This document shows positions 1-12,157 of a stretch of DNA of 64,000 nt, piece after piece. The position numbers and the translations under genes are program-made. Below the pieces are notes generated by a model. That model was not told the DNA's origin. It worked only from the letters and a program-made list of their open reading frames with translations, and did not search any database. The stretch's first letter is position 1; each line of letters begins with the position of its first letter. This DNA comes from Apostichopus japonicus (taxonomy: Eukaryota > Echinodermata > Holothuroidea > Aspidochirotida > Stichopodidae), in the NCBI RefSeq assembly GCF_037975245.1, contig NC_092569.1, forward strand, positions 1,403,501 through 1,467,500. The letters are read 5' to 3'.

Positions 1-670
1 GGGGGGACATCTGCTTGGATGCAGGCGAATTACTGTCAAAGCGGAGCGCCACCATTGGTTGGCGCGCAGCGTACAACAAAATTTCTGGTTTTGATAGCCC
101 CCCAGATGACCGGAAATGGCACTTCTCGGGCTTGAAAATGACCAACCAGATGTACACTTTTGCCTGAGAACCAAGTTTTTCCTATTAGTTTTTTTTTTTC
201 ATTCATAACCTTTTGTCAAGATTGTCACCAGTCACACATCATGTTCGACCTCATTGCATTTGTAGGTAATTCTACGTAACGCCCCACAATACCCGTCAGC
301 CCCACTTTTCAAGGTTTTAAGCCCATTATTTGTTCAGAATTTGAATAATAAATTCACTTCAAAACATACCCATAATGTTGCACTAAATTTCATCTATGGA
401 AAACCAATATAGAAAACCCCCCTCAACCACTAACAGACCGGTCAAAATTGTACGAGTATAGAGGGAAGTATACTATGATGAAGAATGTTGGTCAAGGAAT
501 TTTCGAAATTTCAGACACAGTTAAATTATTGGTGTACAAATATTAAAACCTCTTATAACGGCTACTATAAAACTTCGATATCATAGAAAATACCAAAAAA
601 AATATGCAATATGCTCGAGGGGGAGGGCGGTCTCCACCCCTTCACCCCCCCCCTCTTGGCTACGCACCTG
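1..670 (+). mobile_element. MITE-like repeat, family A long form, 5' end incomplete
   Basis: Positions 45-670 match, with divergence, the copy beginning at 57073. Both carry the core 'gcggagcgccaccat' followed by 'ggttggcgcg' and the same downstream text (ccggaaatggcacttctcgg, gaccaaccagatgtacac, cataatgttgca). The right end, TGGCTACGCACCTG (657-670), is the reverse complement of the left ends seen in other copies (CAGGCGCGTAGCCA type). The left end is degraded or outside the window. No transposase ORF is seen, so it is probably a non-autonomous DNA element. The same 14 bases (cggttagaaatctt) follow the right end here and at 17238, so the true boundary may lie slightly further right. Confidence 0.6.
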
Positions 671-881
671 CGGTTAGAAATCTTGTAGGAAACAGGCCAA
701 ATGGAAACCCAGTGAACCCATATCGATGTGGATCCTATGTATGATTGTACGTACTTACACTCATACACAAGATGCAAACCAAATTTCATTACGGATGCGC
801 TCCGTCTAGCTATTCATTTCGAGAAAAAAAAAGTAAAAACCACTTTCGGTCATATATAGATACAAATTGTGACACGGTTAG

Positions 882-1100
882 ACAGGCGCTTTGCGAGGAA
901 TTTGCCAAGGGAGGGGCTAAGCTTGTACCCAGACTTTCTAAGCGTAGCGCCACCATAAGTTGGCGCGAAGCGCAAAAGAAAATTTTGGCCGAAAATGCCT
1001 CCCAGATCGCTGGAAATTGCACTTCCTAGGCCTTGTTAGTTGTATCTAAGCATTTTCTATTTTGAAATTACTAGCGATATCATAAAAAAAATACAAAACA
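882..1100 (+). mobile_element. MITE-like repeat, family A short form, diverged
   Basis: It starts with CAGGCGCTTTGCGAGGAATT (882-901), a diverged form of the CAGGCGCGTAGCCAGGAATT terminus. It continues through 'gccaagggaggggc', the core 'aagcgtagcgccaccat' and 'gaaattactagcgatatcat', all shared with 49582-49899 and 58295-58525. The right boundary is not resolved; C/G homopolymer tracts follow to about 1205. Non-coding. Confidence 0.55.
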
Positions 1101-2125
1101 TATGCTTAAAAAAAACTATGCCACCAAATATTGGGGGGGATATTAGATACTATATCCCCCACCTGAAATATTGGGGGACATGTCCCCCCCCCGCCCCCCC
1201 CCCAATGATCGCCACCCATGAATACCTGATACCTCGGCTCAGAACAAACGGAGCCAATCTTTTGATAGATTGTTGCGCTAGGTGGAAGCACTGAACATAT
1301 TTTCAGCAGATATCGCTATCACGCAGCACAACAAGGTTCGTGGTGTATGGTCGCAATCGTCGCATCGACCATTGCCATGCCATGCTGTGTGACCATTCTC
1401 ATGATTACTACAGATATTGTATTATTCTTATTCTGCCAGATGCAGACGAGAAAATTGTGTAACTCTATTTCCCAAATTATTGAACAAAAAATATAAGCGA
1501 ATCGCACTGATGAGTGTTTTTTTTTTTACCCCATTCCCAGTGGGGGGCCAGTGGGGGGGCCAGCCGATTTCATGGGGGGCCTCGGCCCCCCAGGCCCCCC
1601 GTAGCTACGCCACTGATTCACCCCCCCCCCCCCCACCCCACCTTTTCCACCATTATACTCATTAGTAAAGTAATCAGTAGAACCCTGCTAATTGTATATT
1701 TCACATCTACACTTTGATGTGTTTCTATGAGAACACCCCCAGGGCCCCCTACATGGTAGTCGGTCTCAACGACCACAGAGCCCCACCCTCTTCCTTTTTT
1801 TAACTTCTGGGTTCGCCCCTATTTACATCTATACCACCCTGTTCACATCCGCCCTGTTTACAAACATCAGGATGTCTTGTTCAATACATGCACTGAAAGT
1901 TATAGACATAAAAACCCATGTAATATATCATAATAAAAGATAAGCAGTCTTATAAATTACACGTTTATCTGTTTTATGGGTCTCTGCTGACTGAAAACTG
2001 ACATATAAATGATAATGACAATAAATAAAATAACTATAGGCATTGAATCCTGTTGGTTTACTGCAAATATAAATACATATCTATGGCATATCATAAGTGA
2101 AGATATTTTATACAGATATTCTGAT
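1101..2125. other. Repeat-rich intergenic stretch without a recognisable gene
   Basis: It holds long C or G runs (1183-1203, 1621-1634) and a fragment of another MITE-like end at about 1539-1617 that finishes GTAGCTACGCCACTG, a form common in marine invertebrate repeats. The rest is AT-rich and shows no splice-bounded ORF or RNA gene that I can support. Confidence 0.5.
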
Positions 2126-2428
2126 TACAGCAACCTATAGCCAAAATACAGAATACAGATTGCAACCTATAGCCAAAATCTAGTATCAAGATTGCAACAT
2201 ATGGCCAAAAATGAAGTATAAAGATTGCAACCTATAGCCAAAATATAGAGTAAAGATTGCAACCTATAGCCAAAATAAAGTATATAAAGATTGCAACCCA
2301 TAGCCAAAATATAGCAAAAGATTGCAATCTATACCCAAAATGTATAGTATAAAGAATGCAACCTATAGCCAAAAATATAGAGTACAGATTGCAACCTATA
2401 GCCGAAATATAGTATAAAGATTGCGACA
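2126..2428. repeat. Minisatellite, about 33-bp unit
   Basis: About nine tandem, imperfect copies of a unit reading 'attgcaacctatagccaaaa' plus a variable AT-rich spacer (tatagagtaaag and similar). Copies vary from about 30 to 36 bp, so the minus-strand ORF through it (LAIGCNLYSIFW repeats) is a by-product of the repeat and not a gene. Confidence 0.9.
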
Positions 2429-5400
2429 ATTTGGAGGGGTGGGGTGCGCGATGGGAGGGGACGGGTGGGAGTTTGCGTGATCTCTTCTAACACACCCGCG
2501 GTTGTGCAGTAAACTATACATGAGCCACATAAATATGTCCATATATAAATATGTTAGAACATTAGTACGAGATTAATACGAATGTTTCCTATGCGTCGGC
2601 TGTTTTTCAAGCTATACAATCAATTAAATTTGCTGCATCATGGGAGCAATATGGTCTCTGGAGCCTTTACGTGCGGTGCCATGCAGGCTATTAGACGTTT
2701 CGGGTACGTTCAAATTGTTGGTAGGGAGAAAAAATAGAATCATTTAAAGTTCGTAACCTATCTTTTATCATAACTCATATAAGCGTCTCACATGACTATT
2801 GTAGGTGCTGGTTGGCTTTGGTTCTATAACTCTCTTACACCTGGTGCACTTCTGGCAGGGTTTTCTTGCCAAGTCTGGTCGGGATATTCCTGCAATGCAT
2901 CAAAATAATAGCTGGCTGGTTACACTTTGTACTGAGTGCAGTATGTTCTAAGTTTGGCTGGAGCCAAGTACTGTACAAATTATGTATTGGCTGCGAAGCG
3001 AGTGTCAGGTATGGCATGTAATAACTCTCCCTTTTCGCCTCTCACGGTAGCCTACAATACAGGGCCACTGAAACTAGTTGAGGGGAGGGCCCGAGGGGAG
3101 GGAATGACCCCAATAACTCACCGTTTGGTCTGGCATAGTGAGACCACAAGTGGCAATTTTAACACCACTTATTGTTGTCCTAAATACTGCTACCTCTCTC
3201 GCCCCATATCAAGTCGGATATGAAACATTATCGGAAAGCATAGGCCTTTCCTCACCACAACTCCTCCACTCCCAACACACCTCCCAGCTGCCCGCACACA
3301 CCTCTTACCCGCCCCCTTGATCCTTCCTCCTATCCACTCTCTTTACACCATGCAGCTAGGAGTTTTGTAAAGCTGGACCTAAGGTGTATGATGCAATAGC
3401 AAACTTGTGCAAGACGCTACCAAAGTTAATACCAATCCCTCTCTCCCCTACCCCTCATGCCACCCCATCCTCCTCTTTAAGCATATACTCGATAATCGAG
3501 TTCATAACTTCTAGTACAGTTGAAACTTAAATAATTCCCCTTACATCATTTCATAATCATACCTGTTAAACCAATTGACTAGAAATGTATCTACGTGAGT
3601 CTTTAAACGAAATTATTCACATCAAATTAATTTCCTCCGAAATGATTCATTTAGGTGAGTAAATGTGTTATTTCTCGGTACCAAACACAACGAAACCACT
3701 TGTTTTCACGATTATCCGAATAACGGCCAAGTTGATGAACCTCACGTAGCCATGATAAAAACCCTCTGATATGATACTCGCCATGACTTTGAGACCATGT
3801 CACGCTTAGGATGAATGTCAACTTGCACTTCCTTGACAAGGCCACAGACGTGCCCCTCACTATCATACAATGGGATTGCAACAACAGACACAACCCACGT
3901 TTCACGGGGGATGTTATTCATATCATATGCGGGTTTACTTCCGACCAGTGTGTAGCAATAACTGCAAAGAGATAAGCACCTTACGGAAATGGACACGAGC
4001 CATCACTTAGAAAGACAGTAAGTAAAGAAATAAACGTAAAATATGGCACAAAATTAATATCTTATTAGTATTTTTTCAGACACTTGTCACCCAAATAAAC
4101 AAAATGCAATGAAAAGTTCTCAAGAAAGTAATTTCTGTAGTATTCACCATAGATTGATAGGTCACAATGTTGTGAACCATGGGATTTAGAGTGCATGACC
4201 CATGCCATGCATGGTTCACCCTCAGAGAGGTACGTTATCCCGAAGGAATGAGGTGGCGGTGGTGTTGGCTACGTGTGGGGATTTACTTAGTCAATATGAC
4301 TGCACGTATCCCTATCTAATTTTGTCCACTATCCGCGTAAAAGGAAACATTCCGTATCTCACCACAGCAATTATGAGAAATTCCTTTAATATAAATATAT
4401 ATAAGTAACTATAGTTCAGTGAGTAAAAATTCCATATCATATATTATGACTATGTTAAGAAGGTACAAATTTATGAAGTCGAAACTATTAATTTCCCCTT
4501 CGATGTGCTATCGAGCCATACAGCTGACAAGCGGACAGAACTCGTGCAATATACTGCACTGATGATTTGTGACTTCGGCCCATACAAGCACGTCACTGAA
4601 TCATAGCTTTTCAAGGCTTCCGTATTGTTTTCATTTTGGTGCATGGTTTCGTTTCGTTTCGTTTATTCCAGTATAAATTGCATAAAATACAGTTCATAAA
4701 TAGGAAAATGGTGAGTATAATAATTAAAATAAATTAAATAAATAAATAAAATGTTATGTGCCTTCATAAAATGTATAAAAATTATGAAAACAGTAACCCA
4801 ATTAGAGAATAAAAAAATTGTGGAAACTATACAAATTACATCAAATCAAGTCATTTAAAGTGTCATGTTGAATAAAAATAGATGCTCTGTATACAAACGA
4901 GTTTCTGAAAACTTGCACTCTATATTCTGGTGTCAGGCTAGACAGCAACAGTAGCTAATCCTGTGCGTTTTGTTCGAAGGATTAGCCTTCTATTTCAAGA
5001 ATGATTATCAAATACCAACATAAAACTTGATCACCTCTCAAGGTCTGAATAATGAGTAAATTTCAGGCACTGCTCTAAGCTCATACTTCAAAGTAATAAC
5101 GTTGGCTAATGGCTATAGTGTGTAGATAATCAGGACTAGCCGGACTGGAGCACTTGGGCCGAGACACTCCCCTACCCTCTTTCGCAGGACAATTGACACC
5201 CTCATCTCTGCCTCCATCGTGAGTATATAAAACAACATCACCCTCCATAATTGTTGGTGCCTCTCCAACTTAAGGTTCCTGGCTATACGGTTCTATAGAT
5301 AATGTTTTAGCCAAATGACGAAGGATTTCACTTGGGTTTTTCAGATACAGACAAGAACCGATGTATTTTAACGAGTGCCCATGAAACGTGGGCGTAGTAT

Positions 5401-6730
5401 GGGCGGATGGGACTGATCTGGCTTTTACGTAGCTATTCTATAGGCCCAAGTGAAATGAACAAGAAGAATTGGAAGGTTTAGTCTGTTGTGGGGGGGGGGG
5501 GGCTTGGTGGATTGGACAAATCGCAATTGCATGTAATTGTCGTCCTAGGCTAGGCGGGAGGAATGGTGCAACTCTTTCTCGATCGATGCAAAATAAAATC
5601 CGCTACTGAGCGTTTTGTACCCCGACTGGAGTTGGAGGGGGGGGGGGTATAAAGAAGTTCCGTGACTCGATCCTCCCCCCCCAATTTGTCCACGTCACTG
5701 ATCAATCTACAAGGAATGGTGACTTTATCTATAAGTTCAGGAGGTGGCCACGATTTAGTCCTATCTGAGGGTCATGGTGATATTAATCGGTGGCCCGCAA
5801 CACTTGTACTGATATGAAGACAGTTTAAGTTCAATTGCCGGCATTTTGGATATTCTGCCTTGCGTGGCCTTATCGATAAGATTAAAGAACCCGTACCTTG
5901 TGAGGAAATGCCCTCAGTAGTATATCACTTTTATCATCGCCCATGTTGACATAAATTTATAGCCAATATGAACAATGAATACATCTAGGAGAAATTTCGG
6001 AGTGTGCGGTACCGCGTTAAATTATATGGTTAAGAAAGCCTATAGGCTGCAGAAAATTTAACATTTGATCGGCCGAAATGTATCCACCTGTGATCTCTGT
6101 ATAGGCTCAGTATACAAACAGCAGAAACGCCACTTTTAAAAGACCCAATTTCGCTGCTTGGCCGGTGATCCAATCTTCACGGTATGATATATATGCATTG
6201 TCGCCGGAGATCCTGCAGTATTCCTCGAAAGAGGGGACCAGGGAGGCAAGAATTGATAGACACCAATCGTATAGGCCTTCGCTACCGAAATGGCGATGCA
6301 AATATCGGTAAAATAAAAGGATCGACGGCGCGTTAAGTATATGCACTTAAGATTTGCAAAGGTGTGTTTAAAAAGAGTCTTGATTCTGAAAAACTTAACG
6401 GAAAACAATATTGACAATTTTCAAATTCTGGAATTTGCGGTAGGGAATGCACAGATGATCCATTCTGTCGTCCGAATCCCCCTTCCCCCTCCCCTCCCTC
6501 CCCTCCCCTCCCCCTCGTCTCCCACATATTGAACCCAGTTTTCAGTCAACTACAAGGAATTGTTTAGAACTTTTCAATGTTTTCACTCCGCACCACATTT
6601 TATTTGCAAGGAAGTATTCGTTCGAAAGCTTTAAAACACCCGAATAATTTATATTGTAACCCCGGCTTAGGGGATTCCTCGGTTTCCGTAAATCAGCTGC
6701 TGTATGCATGCTTGTTTCGCAAACGTTCAT
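2429..6730. other. Intergenic region, no assignable gene
   Basis: AT-rich DNA with C/T-rich patches (3240-3345), a short (TTTCG)n run near 4647-4664 and G runs at 5491-5502 and 5637-5647. One exon-like ORF on the minus strand (3763-3961) is listed separately. A second minus-strand ORF at 6107-6346 has a protein-like composition but no clear splice signals and no family that I recognise. Confidence 0.5.
3763..3961 (-). CDS. Possible unassigned coding exon or pseudogene fragment
   Basis: On the minus strand a good acceptor (ctctttgcag) ends at 3962. It is followed by an open frame encoding, among others, 'NNIPRETWVVSVVAIPLYDS' and 'EGHVCGLVKEVQVDIHPKRD'. The balanced composition and the hydrophobic beta-strand-like runs resemble a real domain more than random translation. 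The donor is weak (AGAGG then GTTTTT, ending at 3763), and no neighbouring exon in phase was found. I do not recognise the family. It could be an exon of a gene outside the window, a decayed copy or chance. Confidence 0.25.
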
Positions 6731-7128
6731 TCATGGAACAGGCCGCTGCTGCGTGATCAGTCCGTTGTCAGTCTTCTCTGATTGGTTGAAAATTATTCGT
6801 CAATGCTCTGATTAGTCGAACCTCTGACAACACCCCCAACTGACCTTTCTCACGCGGAGCGCGCGTTGTTTTGGTCTTGAATCACCTGAAACGCCCTAAG
6901 CATGATCAAAACATATGATTGTGAAAGAGACTATCCGAGATAGGAAATATCGATGCACGTACAGTATACTGTTTACTGGTAGTAGGCCCTAGTACTAAAA
7001 CTGTACATGACGATATATCGAGATTGGTAACACAAAAGGAACGACGTTATTACATCGAACTATTTTACATGAGGAATCTATTGGGATTTAGTTAACATAT
7101 TCCTTGTTCGTATATAGGCAATTCTAAT
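6731..7128 (+). promoter_or_regulatory. Putative KLF10/11 promoter and 5' UTR region
   Basis: It lies directly upstream of the inferred first coding exon. It contains CCAAT-box cores on the minus strand (ATTGG, 6781-6785, and a related ATTAG at 6811), then a short GC-rich stretch, CTCACGCGGAGCGCGCGTTG (6850-6869), that stands out from the AT-rich surroundings. No TATA box is obvious. The transcription start cannot be placed from sequence. Confidence 0.35.
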
Positions 7129-7176
7129 ATGGAATGTTTTCCTCCGTCTCCGCCATCAAGTCCTCCGTCGCAGTTG
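7129..7176 (+). CDS. KLF10: KLF10/11 coding exon 1
   Basis: ATG at 7129 encodes [16 protein letters not shown] and ends at a consensus donor (TTG then GTAAGT), phase 0. Exon 2 is also entered in phase 0. It has no sequence homology that I can cite, so the start could instead be a Met within exon 2 (residue 28). Confidence 0.6.
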
Positions 7177-10100
7177 GTAAGTTGGAGTTTTGTTTTGCTT
7201 TTGCTCGTTACGATTAAGAATTAAGAGACTATTGCCATTGTTATGTTGTTTTAAATTTAATATTTATTTAAATTACATTTCACGAAAGTCTATCGTAACC
7301 GATTTTTTTTTTTGCGTTCCGTCACAAGCAAGAACTTAGGCATAAATGAACCTTATAAGATATTGTGCCACAGCTAGGCCTAGGCCATAGCTGGGCAAAG
7401 TTCTGATGACTATTTTGACGGGCTTAATTTTTGTTCGTGTATAGTTCAGCACAGCCCTGACTCCTCGAGGCCAAGGAATCCAAACAGTAACACTTACGCT
7501 TACTTAGCAGGCAACAACCGAATGGTTTCCCTAATTCAAATACAATTTCCATGACACCTAAACTTATACGTGATACTGCTGATACTAGGCAGAGGCACCG
7601 CGTAACTTCTGCTTCCAGTTCTAGTATACTCTCCATGGCCCAGGGCCTAGGCCCTAGTTCTAACTTAGGCCTAGGCTAGCCTAGACTTAACCTAATCTTA
7701 ACTTAACTTAATCAGTAGGCCCTACCAATAGTTTACTTATGTTTTATCATAGCTTACTTTAGTCAAAGTCTAGCCGTTTTTAAGGGTCAAAATAAACTTT
7801 ACCTAGCCAAGCCGGGACCAAAGCTAACATCGGGCTGAATTTGTTCTGACTTGCTGTTTCAGCAAGTTGAGCCTGGTGTTAGGCATAGGGTCAAGGTTTT
7901 TCTTACAACCCGAAATATTGTGGAACTGTGAGTGTGACCCCGACAGTAGGCCAAAGTCCTAGCCTAGGCCCAATCGTGTTTGCAAACATAATTCATTTTA
8001 TCTTCGAATTGATCCTCCTGCCATTCATCAGTATGGCTTCCATTTACTGATTTCAAATTGCTGTCAACATTTTCCGGTAATAGGCTATGCTAAAATCACT
8101 TTGTTATCGAAACAGACAATGATTTAAGCTAGTTATAGAAGTATTATTTATAAATTGAAGGCCTAAGTTGTAAGTAATCAGGATTTTTATTTGTTTGTTT
8201 CATTTTGCAATGTCTTGCTACGGATTACTGAGTAGCTGTTAATAGAAAAGTTGGGTTGAAATCACAAGTCAGTTGTTCCTCGTTTATGTTATACTTACTA
8301 TCAAGGGAAAGAAAACGATTTTTGAATGATTACACATTTCATATAGCCTAGGAGTACTACACTACAGGCTAGATATGCCTAAATTAGTAAATAAAAGTGT
8401 AACCCTTCTAGTTCTAATTTGACTTTTAAACTTTTTATTGGTTCAGAGAGAAACAGTAGAACCAACTTTGATGAGATTGTGTGTTCTTCGTAACATGTAT
8501 ACGGTTCAATGTCCTTCCAAATCATCGTAATTCGTCATGACTACAAACATCGTGATTTTGGTACTGATAGCGATATACTATGAGTATGACTAGCAGTCAC
8601 ACTAGTGAACACACGTGCTGTGCATGTCTAATTAACATAACAATTCGCAGGGGTTTGACCGTTGCTTTCTTTTGTTTTGATGATTACCATAACAGTCGTT
8701 AGCTCTATTGAGGGGTGGAGTTTATCATCAAATCCAACCACTGCGCGAAAACTACAAAGGTCATGCACATTTTTTTTTGTATTGTATCACGATCGGAGTT
8801 TGTCATGAAAGAGACCTTGTAGTAACAAATTCGTTCAAAGTTAATGACCTGATAAACTGCGTCGATAGTAAACACACACCAAGAAGAAAACAATCGGCTA
8901 GGATGTGATCGATTACGAAAGGAGGCATGCTGCACCCTCCATAGGGCATGCTGGGGGAGTGTCCTGTGTGCATTGTTGCTACTGTTACGAAACAACATAC
9001 CATTTGTTCCATTCATGATAACCATCACGTTTGCACAAGCTGACCTTCCTTTAACTTTGAGGGCGGGAACTTATTTTAGTTTTACTGACATTATAGGTTT
9101 ATATCACGTTCAAATTCTGATAAGCATGCGTAAGAAAAGAGGTTTATTTATCTTTTGTTGATATACTTTCTTGGCGTAGATTTATCTTCTGTTGTCATGT
9201 GCAACTTGCTATTTTCTAAGACTGTATGCAACCTTTGTAGTTAACTGCATAATTATTACACAAGAGGACAAGTATGTTTTCTAAATCTGTTTTGGTGAAC
9301 AAGGGAAATGTGATTATTTGTCAGCAAGAATTTTTTTGCATAATCAAATTTTGGCATCACTTACTAAAATGTCCCATAAGTTAAATTAATGCCCCGTCTT
9401 AGGGAAAGGGAGAAAAGTTAAGAGCTGGGCGGGCCGGGGGGAACTTGAAGGGCTGGGTAAAAAGATGTACACTTTTCAGTTTGATAGTCCCAAGAGTTTT
9501 GATTCTCTGCAAATAAAATGTCAATGCCATTAATAAATAATTTGATGATGGTTTAGCATATGCATAAATTTCTTTTTTCCTTTTTTTCCCCTTTCTTCTT
9601 GAAGGATTCTACTCATTTCAAGCCCACAAAAGAAACAATGAATGTTGCCAGATCTGATTTTGATGCTATTCAGACGTTGCTCTCCATGAGGAGAATGTCA
9701 CCCCCAGTCTCTGAGGACTCATGTAGCAGCATGGAGAATTCAGAAGATGAAAGACGCCGGATACCGGTGGTGCAGGCCCTTCGTGTCCCCCCATTGGTCG
9801 AATCAATGTCCGGGTTGGTCGTCAAGCCAACCTTGAAACAAATTTATCCTGAACAGCATTCAGTGGTGAGTACTGTCTTGAGCATTGTATCATGGAACTA
9901 GTGGTCCTCAAGTGGTCGACAAATTTACGTGGTTATATTTGTTGTTTTTGTCATCAATATTTCAATTTGATCAAAGTACTTAAAACTTTTAGCTTCCTTG
10001 CAAAGCTGAGCCACAACCTAAATGATATGAAACTTGCCTTTCTTGACATTTGTTTCAATTGTTTAAATCATTTGAAAAGTTAACTTTGGATTTTACTAGG

Positions 10101-12157
10101 TGTGTCTTCTAGGGTTAAATTTTGTTCTGTGCGACATTTGCCATTAGTGTTTAAATTGGACATGAAAAGAGGCTTTATTGAAAATAGATTCTTTCTGCTG
10201 TCAGTTTGCTCAAAACAAATCTATTGGGAAAAAAAAACATTTTTTCACCTTAATTACCTCGTATAAGTTTTTAGAGAAAATTGTGTCAATGCCACAACAT
10301 GCACATTGGTTGATTGAGGGCACTTGTTGTTTGCTTTAGGTAAAGTGTGACATCATGGTGAGATTTATACATCTTGATGTCAGGATTTTTGGGGTCTTAC
10401 ATGATCAGCTATTCAGATAGTTCAAGTTGTATTTTGTTCCTCTTCTTGAACTCCACAGGACATCATGACGCCTCCCATGACTCCACCACACAGTAAGGTT
10501 GCAATGTCTGATGTCATTCCTCAAGTCTCCATGTGTCAAGCTTCTCAGCCTTCCAGTCACACCACCTCTGTCCTGGTTCACACTAACTCCCTACTGATGA
10601 CCCAGAGGCAGGCAGCTTGTAGCGTCGTCTGCGCTACGCCAAGCATTATGAGCAGTAGGGTATCACCGACTGCCTCCTCAGATCAAAATAAAGCACAGGT
10701 GATAGTCAGAACTTCATATGATAAACCTGCAACAAGAGAACAAACTGGTAGCCTTGAAACCTCACATGCACAACAACAGCAACATCACCAGCTGGAACAA
10801 ATCCCAATGGAGGCGAGTGCCCCGACAGCAACACCACCACCACCACCAATTGTGCAACAACACGGAGTTCAGGCAGTGCTGTTAAGTAGTGGTGCTCAGA
10901 CACAGGGACAATGCACAAGTACAAATATGCCATACAGAACTCAGACGTTTGTGCAAGTCTCGCAAGCAAATGCTGTTAAAACGTCACAACCTATGTCTTT
11001 CGTCAGCCATAACGTTCAGCTGGGCCAGTCCCACCCGACGGAAGACGGCTCTCTTAAGACTGTCCTCATGGCAATGCCACTTCACACAAATTTAATTCTG
11101 GTCGGGTCAGTTCCGACGAGCAAGACTGAGAGCTCGACAGGACAAAAGTTGATCCCACTCGCTCCTGCCCCTGCACCGAACACCCCTGCGGCAGCCATCT
11201 TGAACAGGCAGCAAGCAGTAGCTCAGATGGAGTTCTCCCGAAGGAGAAATCACGTCTGCCATTACGAAGGATGCAACAAGACCTACTTCAAAAGTTCACA
11301 TCTCAAGGCCCACATCAGAACCCATACAGGTGAGTTTACTTTGAATGTCAAAGGTCACAGACCACTGAAGGTCCTTGATTGTTCAAAGGTCAATCTTATT
11401 TATTCCACTCATGTACAATAATGTTCGGTATGCAAAATGCTTGTCAAAGATTGATTTTGAAAATGGATGAAAAATGTTTGCAAAGGAATTTGAATGTTAA
11501 AGTAAGTTGAATTATGAATTTCCATGAGAATTGATTTATGAAAGATTGATAAACATTGCTTGGTTGGTAATGAATGTATTTCTTGTCACAATTTGATCAC
11601 TTCCATGTTGCTGACTCCAGAATGTTCCTTGCTCTCCCATGCAAATGCCCCATGAGAGTAACATTTGGAAGGGGGGGGGTGGTGGGGATGGGGATGGGAA
11701 AGAGCAAGAGCGAAGGGGTGGTGAGGTGCTAGACCGATTGATACTTTAAGGGTGAATGATTGTTTCACTTAACATGATCTGCAGTTTGTAGATGAGTTCG
11801 GAATGGTAGAAAGCTTAGCATCAAAATAATTTAGTTTTCTAATTCTCCTCAATATTAAATTTTTCAGGTGAGAAACCTTTTCAGTGCGTCTGGCAAGGCT
11901 GTGACAAACGGTTTGCGAGGTCCGATGAGCTGTCCAGGCACAAGAGGACTCATACAGGGGAGAAGAAATTTGTGTGCCCAATGTGCGAGCGTAGGTTCAT
12001 GCGCAGTGATCACCTGACGAAGCACGCCAGGCGTCACCTGTCGGTGAAGAAGGTTCCCAACTGGCAGCTCGAGGTCTCCAGGTTGTCCTCTATGGCAAAA
12101 GCTGCAGAGAACCAGAGCATGATTCCTGTCATGTTGGCCCCGTCACCTAGTAAGTGA
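7129..12157 (+). CDS. KLF10: TIEG-type Krueppel-like transcription factor (KLF10/11-like), 4 exons
   Basis: Exons 7129-7176, 9605-9865, 10459-11329 and 11868-12157 join in frame to about 489 aa (human KLF10 is about 480). Residues 34-44 ([11 protein letters not shown]) match the Sin3-interacting repression helix of TIEG proteins. A Ser/Thr/Pro/Gln-rich middle follows, with short Q and P runs. Three C2H2 fingers lie at about 370-392, 400-422 and 430-450, spaced by TGEK linkers, with the KLF 81-residue architecture. The tail '[15 protein letters not shown]' is diagnostic for KLF10/11 rather than other KLF/SP factors. Known role of the family: nuclear GC/CACCC-box binding and Sin3/HDAC-mediated repression, TGF-beta inducible in vertebrates. 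Exon 1 is the least certain part. KLF10 versus KLF11 cannot be separated; the gene is probably their single invertebrate counterpart. Confidence 0.92.
9605..9865 (+). CDS. KLF10: KLF10/11 coding exon 2 (Sin3-interacting helix)
   Basis: A long pyrimidine tract and acceptor (tttcttcttgaag) precede it and the donor is GTGAGT. It has 261 nt, phase 0-0, and contains [12 protein letters not shown] near its start, then an acidic Ser-rich stretch ([17 protein letters not shown]). Confidence 0.92.
10459..11329 (+). CDS. KLF10: KLF10/11 coding exon 3 (regulatory region and finger 1)
   Basis: The acceptor is 'gaactccacag' and the donor ACAG then GTGAGT, 871 nt. It begins [12 protein letters not shown] and has PolyQ/H (AQQQQHHQ) and TPPPPP runs. 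It ends after the whole of finger 1 (CHYEGC...HIRTH), splitting the TGEK linker codon at the position typical for KLF10/11 genes. Confidence 0.95.
11868..12157 (+). CDS. KLF10: KLF10/11 coding exon 4 (fingers 2-3 and C-terminus)
   Basis: The acceptor 'aatttttcag' is followed by [12 protein letters not shown] and fingers 2 and 3, then the tail PNWQLEV and a terminal APSPSK before TGA at 12155-12157. DNA-contact residues RSDELSR and RSDHLTK are intact. Confidence 0.96.

Noticed and set aside
6107..6346. 79-codon minus-strand ORF with protein-like composition
   Set aside because: No usable acceptor/donor pair or start context and no recognised family; not enough to call a gene.
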